From NCBI RefSeq assembly GCF_013167895.1, contig NZ_BLWC01000001.1, positions 5,704,001 through 5,768,000 on the forward strand: 64,000 nucleotides of DNA, in the 5' to 3' direction. A program made the position numbers and the translations under genes. The DNA is from Streptomyces fulvorobeus. GTDB lineage: Bacteria; Actinomycetota; Actinomycetes; Streptomycetales; Streptomycetaceae. The notes beneath the pieces were generated by a model. That model was not told the origin of the DNA. It made no database searches and saw only the letters and a list, made by a program, of their open reading frames with translations. Within the stretch, counting starts at the first letter, position 1. Every line of letters starts with the position of its first letter. Shown here piece by piece: positions 45,339-52,879 of this stretch.

Positions 45339-45719
45339 TTGAGTTCCATGACCGAACACGACGGCGTCCTGATCGGATTCGCCGACGGCGACACCGCCGC
45401 CCGCCAGGCACTCGGCCGGCGCCTCGCCGACGCCGTCGCGCGGCGCGGCGCCCGCGCGACCATGCTGACCGGCCCGGCGGTGCCCGCCGAACTGCGCGCC
45501 GCCCTCGGCCCCGACGCCACCGCCCTCGCCATCGACCTGGCAGGCGGGTCACGCGATGCCGAACCGATCGTCGTCCCTCCCGGCGAGGCCGATCCGCTGG
45601 ACCGCCTCCTGCGGGAGCTGGAGCGGCACGGGCTGCCACCGGAACCCGCCGCGCCCTACAGCCCCGCCGAGGAGGACGAGGTGGCCCGTCGCCTCGAAGC
45701 CCTCGGCTACATCGACTGA
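45339..45719 (+). CDS. Small CysC-like protein without P-loop and with a sulfatase-type tail
   Basis: A 126-residue protein in the mitI position. I see a resemblance to APS kinase: VLIGFADGDTAARQALGRRL, then ARRGARATML, and PIVVPPGEADPLDRLLRELE match the order P-loop/helix/strand and the C-terminal helix of CysC. The P-loop GxxxxGKS/T is replaced by GFADGDTA, so it cannot bind ATP normally. The C-terminus YSPAEEDEVARRLEALGYID resembles the tail of sulfatase-like proteins (compare SSRLREMGYL in the phosphodiesterase at 35 kb). Start TTG 45339 has an AGGGA site; ATG 45348 is an alternative. Function unknown; the APS-kinase link is inferred. Confidence 0.55.
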   Translation: MSSMTEHDGVLIGFADGDTAARQALGRRLADAVARRGARATMLTGPAVPAELRAALGPDATALAIDLAGGSRDAEPIVVPPGEADPLDRLLRELERHGLPPEPAAPYSPAEEDEVARRLEALGYID

Positions 45720-45733
45720 ACCGGGGCCGGCCC

Positions 45734-46665
45734 ATGGTGACACCCGTCAGCAGCGAGCCGCGCGAGCGGCGCCTCCCCGAGCCGGAGCGGATCGACGACC
45801 TGGTGCGGCGCCTGCGCCAGGTGCCCGACCGGCAGCGCCGCTTCTCGGTCACGCCGGCCCAGGCCCGCCGCGTGCACGGCATCCGACCGGAACTGCTGGC
45901 CGCGCTCACCGCCGCCGGCGTCCCGCACCTCGGCGTCGGCGACGCACGGCTCTACGACGCCTACGACCTCGGCAACGCGGCCCTGCATCTGGGCCGGCTC
46001 TCGGTGCAGAGCCGCTCCATGCGCTCGTGGGCCAAAGCCTGGCAGACCGCACTCGACCAGGCGCCGGGCCACCGCGTGCAGGTGCTCTCCGCCTGCCCTG
46101 CCCCGGCCACCCCGGCACGTGCCGGTACGGGGTGCTGCTCGGCGGCCGGCGGCGCCGGGTCGAGGGACCCGCGACAGAGGCCCGTCTGGGCGAGCTGCGT
46201 CCGGCCCCCGTCACCCGCGACTGGCCCGAGCTCCCTTCGGATCTACGGGAGTTGCTCCAGGAGGTGGAGGGCGTCGGGTTCTTCCTGCTGCCCGAGGCTG
46301 TGCGCTGGGACCCGGAGTTCATGTGGCGCACCCGGATGTCCGACTGCGGGGGCGCCGCGGCCTGGCTGGTCCACGAGGGCGGCCGGCGCGGCCTGCGGAG
46401 CCGGTTCTCCTTCGGTCTGCTGGTGGCCGCTCCGTACTCCACCCCGCACTGCTGGGCGGAGTTCCTCGTCGACGGGGTCTGGGTGCCGGTCGACCCGCTG
46501 CTGGCCCGGGCGCTGAACCAGTGGGGGGGACTTGACCCCGGGGCCTTCCCGCCCGACAACACCCCCGGCGCCCTCTTCCACCGCCTCACCGACCGCTTCA
46601 CCAAGGTGGTGAGCCACGACGGCATCTGGGCCCAGGTGTCGCTGCCGACGGAACGGGCCGACTGA
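45734..46665 (+). CDS. Transglutaminase-like protein (apparent frameshift)
   Basis: About 310 residues in the mitJ position. The C-terminal half has a papain/transglutaminase-type triad order: Cys in RMSDCGGAAAWLVHEGG, His in STPHCWAEFLVDG and Asp in WVPVDPLLA. The N-terminal half is helical and unassigned. Transglutaminase-fold enzymes can make amide bonds from carrier-bound thioesters (AdmF in andrimid), which fits a carrier-based pathway. The frame breaks near 46092 (run CC); one added C joins VQVLSA to LPCPGHPGTCRYG. Start ATG 45734 has a weak ribosome site. Family fairly likely, role inferred. Confidence 0.6.
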
Positions 46666-46870
46666 GCGGACCGGGTACGGCGCCACCCGGCGGCGCGGGA
46701 CGTTTCCGTACTACGGCGACCCTTTTCGGCCATCGTGTGCCGATAGCGGGCAGGTTGACCGCGGCTGCCGGAGGGACGGCCTAGGCTGGCGGACACCACC
46801 GGAGCGCGGGACTCCGCCGGCTGCGTGCGTCCCGGCACGTCACCGCCCCCTCCACGACGAGAGGACGGGC

Positions 46871-47239
46871 ATGACCCCTGAAGAACTGTCCGACTTCGCG
46901 CTCGAGCTGCCGAGCACCACGGACGACGAGGCTTTCGGCCCCGGCGCGACGGTGTTCAAGGTCGAGGGCAAGGTGTTCGCGATCCTTCAGGACGCCACGC
47001 ACGGGGGCACCGCGCAGATCACTCTGAAGTGCGAGCCCGACCTCGCACTCCACCTGCGCGACCAGTATCCGGCGGTGGGACCCGGCTACCACGTCAACAA
47101 GCGGCACTGGAACACGGTCCTGCTCGACTCCACCGTCCCGGCGCCCGAACTGCGCGAGATGGTGGAGCACTCCTACGAGCGCGTGGTGGCCGGTCTGCCG
47201 AAGGCGGTGCGCGAGCGCCTGCGGCTCCAGCGCGGCTGA
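46871..47239 (+). CDS. mmcQ: MmcQ/YjbR family protein
   Basis: A 122-residue protein of the family named after MmcQ of the mitomycin cluster. It has the usual double-wing layout: LALELP-like start (LSDFALELPSTTDDEAFGPG), FKVEGKVFAIL, ITLKCEPDLALHLRDQYP, GYHVNKRHWNTVLLD and the C-terminal helix MVEHSYERVVAGLPK. Function in the pathway is not established; the fold is CyaY-like and DNA binding has been proposed for the family. A 205-bp gap upstream contains TTGACC (46755-46760) and TAGGCT (46782-46787), spaced 21 nt, a weak promoter candidate. ATG 46871 has a GAGAGGA site. Confidence 0.87.
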   Translation: MTPEELSDFALELPSTTDDEAFGPGATVFKVEGKVFAILQDATHGGTAQITLKCEPDLALHLRDQYPAVGPGYHVNKRHWNTVLLDSTVPAPELREMVEHSYERVVAGLPKAVRERLRLQRG

Positions 47240-47301
47240 CCCACCGAACAGCCCGCGCGTACTCCCGGCCCGTCCGACAACAAAAGGAAAGAGCACACCT
47301 C

Positions 47302-47700
47302 ATGGCAGTCCCTCAGCTGTCCCTCTTCGGAATCGTCGTCGACGACATGGCCAAGGCCCTGGCGTTCTACCGCCGCCTCGGACTGGACATCCCCGCCGAG
47401 GCCGACTCGCAGCCGCACGTGGAAGTTGTACTGCCCGGCGGGGTGCGGCTCGCCTGGGACACCGTGGAAACGGTGCGCAGCTACGACCCCGACTGGCAGC
47501 CGCCCACCGGCAGCCACCGGTTCGCTGTCGCCTTCGAGTTCCCCGACCCGCAGGCCGTCGACGCGAAGTACGCCGAACTGGTCGACGCGGGCTATGTGGG
47601 CCACATCGCGCCCTGGGACGCCGTCTGGCAGCAGCGCTACGCCCTCGTCCTCGACCCCGACGGCACCGCGATCGACCTGTTCGCACCGCTGGCCGTCTGA
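47302..47700 (+). CDS. mrd: Mitomycin-binding resistance protein (Mrd-like, VOC fold)
   Basis: A 132-residue glyoxalase/VOC-fold protein: LSLFGIVVDDMAKALAFYRR, LGLDIPAEADSQPHVE, GVRLAWDTVETVRSYDPDW and GHIAPWDAVWQQRYALVLDP. This pattern is that of MRD, the dimeric mitomycin C-binding protein of the producer, where aromatic residues stack on the drug and metal ligands of true glyoxalases are absent. It sequesters drug in the cytoplasm and works with the Mct exporter. Strong evidence that the end product is mitosane-like. ATG 47302; 62 nt after mmcQ. Confidence 0.9.
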   Translation: MAVPQLSLFGIVVDDMAKALAFYRRLGLDIPAEADSQPHVEVVLPGGVRLAWDTVETVRSYDPDWQPPTGSHRFAVAFEFPDPQAVDAKYAELVDAGYVGHIAPWDAVWQQRYALVLDPDGTAIDLFAPLAV

Positions 47701-47718
47701 CACCGCGGGAGCCGGTCC

Positions 47719-48660
47719 GTGCCGTACCTCGGAATCGACATCGGTGGCACGAAGGTCGCGCTGCTCCTGGAGCGGCCCGACTACGCGCACCCGGTCCGGC
47801 TCCGGTTCTCCTGGCCCCGGGACGGCGACGCCGACGCCGATCTCGACGCGCTCGCCTCGGCCGTGACCCGGATCGCGGCGGACGCCCACCTCGACGGGCT
47901 CACCGGCATACGGGCGGCCGGCCTCGCACTGCCGGCCACCGTACGGGAGGGCAGGATCACCGCCTGGCCCTCCCGGCCCAGCTGGACCGCGCTGCGCCTC
48001 GACGCGGTGCTGGAACGGGTGCTGCCAGGGGTCCCTGTGGTCCGGGAGGACGACGGAAACCTGGCAGCCCTCGCGGAAGCCGCCCGTTCCGGCGTGCCCG
48101 ACCTGGCCTATCTGGGCCTGGGCACCGGCGTGGGCGGCGGCATCGTCCTCGGTGGGCGGCTGCACACCGGTCCGTCCGGCGGCGCCGCCGAGATCGGTCA
48201 CATGCTGATCGATCCCGGCGGCGCCGCTTGTGTCTGCGGGCGCACCGGCTGCCTCCAGGCCGTGGCCTCCGGTACCGCGACCCTGCTCCGGGCCGCCGTC
48301 CTGCGCGGCGCCCCGGTGGACGCGGCAGCCTTCCGCACCGGTCTCGCCGAGGGCCGCCCCTGGGCCACAGGGCCACTGTGGCAGACGGCGGCGGCCCTGG
48401 CGGTCACGGCCGTCAACCTCGGTGAACTCCTTCAGTGTCGCGAGATCCGCGTAGGCGGTGGATTCGGTCACGGAACACCGGGCCTGATCGGCCGGATCCG
48501 TGCGGAGACCCGGCGGCTCACCCGTCCCGGCGTCGTCCCTCCCGCGATCCGCCGCGCCGCCCACGGCGCCGACGCCTCGCTGCACGGAGCCGTTCTGCTG
48601 GCCCGCACGGGAGGCACGGCACGGCCGGCCGGCACCCGGGCCGGCCGGCCGTCGTCATGA
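47719..48660 (+). CDS. ROK-family sugar kinase (RifN type, kanosamine kinase)
   Basis: A 313-residue ROK kinase. ATP motif YLGIDIGGTKVAL, catalytic Asp in EDDGNLAALAE, GLGTGVGGGIVLGG and the zinc motif CVCGRTGCLQ (usual Glu at the end is Gln). In AHBA pathways the RifN-type kinase phosphorylates kanosamine at C6, feeding the transketolase and aminoDAHP steps. GTG 47719, 18 nt after mrd. Converges on the phosphodiesterase at 48681 with a strong hairpin at its 3' end. A general glucokinase is the alternative. Confidence 0.83.
   Translation: MPYLGIDIGGTKVALLLERPDYAHPVRLRFSWPRDGDADADLDALASAVTRIAADAHLDGLTGIRAAGLALPATVREGRITAWPSRPSWTALRLDAVLERVLPGVPVVREDDGNLAALAEAARSGVPDLAYLGLGTGVGGGIVLGGRLHTGPSGGAAEIGHMLIDPGGAACVCGRTGCLQAVASGTATLLRAAVLRGAPVDAAAFRTGLAEGRPWATGPLWQTAAALAVTAVNLGELLQCREIRVGGGFGHGTPGLIGRIRAETRRLTRPGVVPPAIRRAAHGADASLHGAVLLARTGGTARPAGTRAGRPSS
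48621..48652. terminator. 13-bp perfect GC hairpin at the end of the kinase gene
   Basis: ACGGCCGGCCGGC (48621-48633) pairs with 48640-48652 across loop ACCCGG. It lies in the last codons of the kinase gene and 28 bp before the convergent phosphodiesterase stop, so it can end transcription from both sides. Confidence 0.6.
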
Positions 48661-48680
48661 CGTGCCCGGTCCTCCCCGGC

Positions 48681-50054
48681 TCACCCGGGCAGCTGTCCGC
48701 CTCCCGGCAACCCCAGCAGCTCCCGTAGCGTGGGGGCCACGTCGTACAGCGACAGGCCATCGGCCGGACCCGGGGTGACGCCGGGCGAGTCGAGCAGGAA
48801 GATGCCGGTGTCACCGTGGTTGGCGTGGTCGGGGCCGGTGTCGTTCTCGGTGGTGTAAAGCCCCTGGCCCATGCCCAGGGTGGCCAGCGCGCGCCAGCGC
48901 AGGTTGCCCACGTAGACCAGCAGGTCGGGGGCGATGCCGTTGACCTCCGGGTAGAGCTGCTCGGGGCGCAGGGCCCGGGTGCCCATCGGCTCGCCCCGGT
49001 CGTCGGGCAGCCGCTCCAGCGCGCCGGCGATCCGGGCCAGGGTGTCGTCGTACTCCCGCGCCGGCACGATGCCCTCGGGTTCGCGGCCCTCCACGTTGAG
49101 AAAGATCCGGCCGTAGTAGCCGCCCTCCGCCCACGCCGTGGTCCGTTTCCAGTCGACGTGTGCCTGAGCCATCGGCGTCGGCCCGTCCGGTTCCTTCGCC
49201 AGGACGAGCAGCCCCTCCCGCCGCAGCCACTCGTTGATGAAAAGCCCTCCGACCATGGGCTGCGCCCCGTGATCGGAGACCACCAGGACGGAGGTGTTCT
49301 CCGGCAGACACTCCAGGAAGTCGCCGATGTGCCGGTCCAACGCGCGGTAGTAGTCGCGGAACAGGTTCTGGTAGGGGTTGCCCGGTTCGTGGCGGGGATG
49401 CTCCGGGTCGCAGTACTTCCAGAAGCCGTGGTGCAACCGGTCCGGGCCCATGTCGACGAAGGAGAAGAACTCCCAGTCCTGGCGGGCGGCCAGATGCCGG
49501 GCCACCTTGAAGCGCTGCTCGGTGAGGTCGAAGATCTGCTGGGAGACCCGCTCCAGCTCGGGCGAGCGGAAGTTCTCCACGTCGAGCGAGTAGCCGCCGG
49601 TCAGCTTCTCCAGCTCGTCGCGCAGCGCGGGCGGCGAGGTGTACTCGGCGCGGGTCGAGGGGGCCAGGAAGCAGGAGACCATCGCGCCGCGGATCGGGGT
49701 CGTCGGATAGGTGCCGGGCACGCCCAGAACCACGCTGTCCCGGCCCGCGGCCGTCATCTCGTCCCAGATCCGCGGCGCCTTGATACTGCGGGAGGTGGCG
49801 AAGGCGAGCGGGCCGTAGTCGTGGGCCGCACGGTCCCGGAAGCCGTACACCCCGAGCTCGCCCGGCGTCCGGCCGGACATCATGCACGACCAGGCCGGCA
49901 TGGTGATGGGCGGGTCGACGCTGCGCATCGGGCCCCACAGCGAGCGCTGCCGCAAGGCACTGAGAACGGGCATGTCCTCGGCGAACCGGTCGAACATGAA
50001 CTGTGGTGTCGCCGAGTCGAGTCCGATGACGGCCACCCTGCCGGGCTGGGGCAT
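48681..50054 (-). CDS. Type I phosphodiesterase/nucleotide pyrophosphatase family protein
   Basis: A 457-residue alkaline-phosphatase-superfamily enzyme with a complete site: metal Asp in AVIGLDSATPQF, nucleophile Thr in PPITMPAWSCMMSGRTPGE, Asp/His in DMGPDRLHHGFWKY, VVSDHGAQPM, and final His in ANHGDTGIFLL. No signal peptide, so cytoplasmic. Its substrate is unknown; phosphodiesters, phosphate or sulfate esters are all possible for this fold. ATG 50054, 49 nt after the aminoDHQ dehydratase stop. Third of four paralogues in the cluster. Confidence 0.82.
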   Translation of the reverse strand: MPQPGRVAVIGLDSATPQFMFDRFAEDMPVLSALRQRSLWGPMRSVDPPITMPAWSCMMSGRTPGELGVYGFRDRAAHDYGPLAFATSRSIKAPRIWDEMTAAGRDSVVLGVPGTYPTTPIRGAMVSCFLAPSTRAEYTSPPALRDELEKLTGGYSLDVENFRSPELERVSQQIFDLTEQRFKVARHLAARQDWEFFSFVDMGPDRLHHGFWKYCDPEHPRHEPGNPYQNLFRDYYRALDRHIGDFLECLPENTSVLVVSDHGAQPMVGGLFINEWLRREGLLVLAKEPDGPTPMAQAHVDWKRTTAWAEGGYYGRIFLNVEGREPEGIVPAREYDDTLARIAGALERLPDDRGEPMGTRALRPEQLYPEVNGIAPDLLVYVGNLRWRALATLGMGQGLYTTENDTGPDHANHGDTGIFLLDSPGVTPGPADGLSLYDVAPTLRELLGLPGGGQLPG

Positions 50055-50103
50055 GATTCCTCCCTCTCTCTGGGGACGGGGGTCGGGGTGGGCTCTCCGG
50101 AGG

Positions 50104-50553
50104 TCAGTCCGGCTCGTCCGCCGGGGGCACGAGCCGGGTGAGGGCCCGGGCGGCGATGCGGTAGCCGAGGGCGCCCATGCCCATGACCACGCCCGCGGCG
50201 AGCGGGGCGGTGACGGACGTGTGCCGGAAGCTCTCGCGCGCCCAGACGTTGGACAGGTGGACCTCGATCCAGGGCGGCGCGAAGTCGGCCAGCGCGTCCC
50301 GCAGGCCCCAGCCGGCGATCATCAGCGCCCCGGGGTTCACCAGCGCGCCGACCGCGTCACCGTGCCGTTGGAGCAGATCGATCAACTCGCCTTCACCGTT
50401 CCGCTGTTCGGCGACCAGTCGCCAGCCCCGGGCGGAGATCTCCTCGGCCACATCGGCCTCGATCATGGCCGGCGTGGTGGTGCCGTAGATCTCCGGTTGG
50501 CGGGTGCCGAGCGTGCCGAGGTTGGGACCGTTGAGCAACAGAACATGGCTCAT
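50104..50553 (-). CDS. 3-amino-DHQ dehydratase (type II DHQase fold, RifJ type)
   Basis: A 149-residue type II dehydroquinase. LLNGPNLGTLGTRQPEIYGT carries the catalytic Tyr region and EVHLSNVWARESFRHTSVTA the His and Arg region. The segment NPGALMIAGWGLRDALADF replaces the NPAAYTHTSVALRDA of primary enzymes, a change typical of AHBA-cluster RifJ proteins. It dehydrates aminoDHQ to aminodehydroshikimate, the substrate AHBA synthase aromatises. ATG 50553 overlaps the upstream phosphodiesterase stop by 4 nt. Confidence 0.88.
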   Translation of the reverse strand: MSHVLLLNGPNLGTLGTRQPEIYGTTTPAMIEADVAEEISARGWRLVAEQRNGEGELIDLLQRHGDAVGALVNPGALMIAGWGLRDALADFAPPWIEVHLSNVWARESFRHTSVTAPLAAGVVMGMGALGYRIAARALTRLVPPADEPD

Positions 50554-51932
50554 TCGGGTCCCACCTCACCGGTTCCGAGGACGGCCCTGCCGTCGAGCCC
50601 CAGCGGCCGGATACCGATCGAGGCGAGCACGGTCGGCGCCACGTCCACCATGTCGAACGGCTCCGGGGACACCCCGGCGGCCTCCGGCGGGGCCTGGGCG
50701 CCCCGCCGGTAGAACACGGCGTCCTCCCTGGTGTGGGTGCCGGTCAGCGTGTCGGAGCGCAGCAGGGCCGTGCCCTCCCAGCCGCCGCGCAGCTGTACGC
50801 CCGGCGCGGGCAGCGCCAGCAGGTCCGCCGACTGATCCACCAGCGGACCGTCGTACAGCTCATCGGACCGGTACACCCGCGAGATGAGCAGGGGACCGTC
50901 CACCTCGGCACCGACCCGCTCGCCGTCACTGCGCAGCGCGGACAGTTCGGCGCCGATCTCCTCGGCCAGTGCCTCCGCCTCGGAGTCGGTGAGCCCGCCG
51001 CCCGCGAACCGCTTCTCGCGGTGCAGGTAGATCCGCGCGGGATCGAGAGCGAATGCCTGGGTACGGGCGTCGAGGCCGGCGGCGAGGGTGGGCGCGGCGC
51101 TCAGCGGGGCCAGGTACCCGGCCTCCCTCAGCCAGGAGTTGACGTAGAACTGCCGGTCGACCGGGCCGAAGCCGTGGTCGCTGACGAAGAACAGCTCATC
51201 GTCGTCCCGGCACAGGTCGACGAGCCGGCCGACACAGGAGTCGACCAGCCGGTAGAAGTCCCGTACGGCCCCGTGCAGCGGGTCGGCGGGGTCGGCCACG
51301 GCCCGCCACAGGAAGTGGTGCACCCGGTCGGTCTCGGTGATGACCGCCACGCCCAGGTCCCACGGCTCGTGCGTGAGCAGGTGTTCCATGGCGTCGGTGC
51401 GCGCCCGCAGGGCCCGCGCCGCCCGTCCGAGGAACCCTTCGGGGTCCTTCGCCACGTCACCGACCTCGACGTCCAGCTCGTAGCCGAAGCCGCGCAGCAC
51501 GGGAAGCAGCCTGGCCGGGGTGACCGCCTGTTCCATCCGGGGCGCCACGAATCCGGAGACCACGACGCAGTCGGCGGCCGGGGCGGGATAGGTGCCGGGG
51601 ACGTTGAGACACACCGTACGCCAGCCCGCAGCGGCGGTCAGCGCCCACAGCGGGGGTTGGCGCAGATGCGCCAGGTTCGGGAAATGCATCCGGTAGCCCG
51701 CGTCGGGCATGAGGTCGGTGAATCCGAAGACGCCGTGCCGGCCGGGGTTGGTTCCGGTGAGGAAGGTGGCCCAGGAGGTGGAGCTGATCTCCGGCACCGG
51801 AGCCCGCAGCTCGGCGCAGTACCCCTCGGCGAGCAACCCGCCGACGCGGGGCAGGACGCCTTCCGCCGCGAGCGCGGTCAGCAGGGTGCGTGGCATTCCG
51901 TCGATCCCGATGATCAGGGCGCGCTCGGCCAT
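50550..51932 (-). CDS. Type I phosphodiesterase/nucleotide pyrophosphatase family protein
   Basis: A 460-residue alkaline-phosphatase-superfamily protein: metal Asp in LIIGIDGMPRTLL, nucleophile region PEISSTSWATFLTGTNPGRH with Ser in place of Thr, ITETDRVHHFLWRAVADP, FVSDHGFGPVDRQFY, and TGTHTREDAVFYRRG. The end, DVAPTVLASIGI, is standard. ATG 51932, 18 nt after the stop of ACP 2; the stop overlaps aminoDHQ dehydratase. The carrier-phosphodiesterase pairing mirrors that at 34.7-36.5 kb, with gene order reversed. Confidence 0.82.
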   Translation of the reverse strand: MAERALIIGIDGMPRTLLTALAAEGVLPRVGGLLAEGYCAELRAPVPEISSTSWATFLTGTNPGRHGVFGFTDLMPDAGYRMHFPNLAHLRQPPLWALTAAAGWRTVCLNVPGTYPAPAADCVVVSGFVAPRMEQAVTPARLLPVLRGFGYELDVEVGDVAKDPEGFLGRAARALRARTDAMEHLLTHEPWDLGVAVITETDRVHHFLWRAVADPADPLHGAVRDFYRLVDSCVGRLVDLCRDDDELFFVSDHGFGPVDRQFYVNSWLREAGYLAPLSAAPTLAAGLDARTQAFALDPARIYLHREKRFAGGGLTDSEAEALAEEIGAELSALRSDGERVGAEVDGPLLISRVYRSDELYDGPLVDQSADLLALPAPGVQLRGGWEGTALLRSDTLTGTHTREDAVFYRRGAQAPPEAAGVSPEPFDMVDVAPTVLASIGIRPLGLDGRAVLGTGEVGPE

Positions 51933-51950
51933 GTCCGCTGTCTCCGTTCG

Positions 51951-52217
51951 TCAGGCGGTGGGTGCGCCGGTGCGGTCCATGCGGTCCTTGACATAGGCGC
52001 CGAGCAGGTCGAGGTCGTCGATCAGTTTGATCGAGAGATCCTCGTCGGCTATCTCCACCCCGAATTCGCTCTCGACCCAGATCAGGAACTCGATCGTGTT
52101 GATCGAATCCAGTCCCAGCGCCTGCACGAGCCCGTGGTCGGGGACGCCGGACGGTTCGACGGACAGTTCCAGTGAGTCCACGAGCAACCTGCGTAGCCGA
52201 GCCTTTATCTCTTCCAC
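51951..52217 (-). CDS. Acyl carrier protein 2 (MmcB-like duplicate)
   Basis: An 88-residue carrier protein with phosphopantetheine Ser38 in LGLDSINTIEFL. From that motif to DDLDLL it is essentially identical to ACP 1; the N- and C-terminal ends differ (VEEIKARLRRLLVDSLELSV; DRMDRTGAPTA). GTG 52217 follows an AAAGGACG site. First gene of a minus operon with a phosphodiesterase, aminoDHQ dehydratase and another phosphodiesterase. Whether the two carriers serve different steps cannot be read from the sequence. Confidence 0.88.
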   Translation of the reverse strand: MEEIKARLRRLLVDSLELSVEPSGVPDHGLVQALGLDSINTIEFLIWVESEFGVEIADEDLSIKLIDDLDLLGAYVKDRMDRTGAPTA

Positions 52218-52879
52218 GGCGGAGCGTCCTTTCAGCGGAGACGTGAACCGTACGGGCGGCGGTGCGGGGCCGGCGGACAGCGGCAGGGAAGCCCGCGCGG
52301 ACAGGGCCGTCGGCGGGGACCGTGGACCGGCCCGGAAAGACCGCCGGCCTGCGAGGAAACGCGAACGGGCGGCACGGGAATGTGACCGAGGCACCGTCGG
52401 ACTTGTGGGCGGGGAACCACAATAGGCGGAATGACCTTTCGGTTGAGGCGTGTGTTCTGGCCATTCCTCCGGCGCGGGCCGGACGGCGGAGAACACCCGC
52501 CCCGGCACGGCGTATGCCGATGTCCCGGCCGGGTACCGGCGGCTTGGGGCTGGCAGAAAAGCAACCGTGCGCACCGCGGCGGACGCGACCTCTCCGTCGT
52601 GGTGTTGACGCGGTTCGGTGGAGCTTGCAGGATTTGGACCGCCGGGCGACCCAGCTCGCCCTCCACCGTCTGCCCGTTTTCGTCAGCGCAGCTCGACCGG
52701 GGCGTACTCGCCCCGGAATCCCTCGTCAGAACGCCGCCCCGAGGCCCCGCCTCGTCGCCGCGACCGACGGACTCGCTCTTCGGCCCGCGCTTCGTACTCC
52801 GCCGCCGGAAAGGCAGCGGCCAGGGAGTCGTCGCCGTACCGCGCGCCGCACACCGACCGAGACGATGAGAGGCCCGTTC
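52218..52879. promoter_or_regulatory. Divergent control region upstream of AHBA synthase
   Basis: No gene is seen in these 662 bp. A plausible plus-strand promoter is TTGACG (52605-52610), 17-nt spacer, CAGGAT (52628-52633), giving a leader of about 240 nt before the AHBA synthase start. A TATTGT hexamer on the minus strand near 52422-52427 might serve the ACP operon. The function of the long leader is not apparent. Confidence 0.4.
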
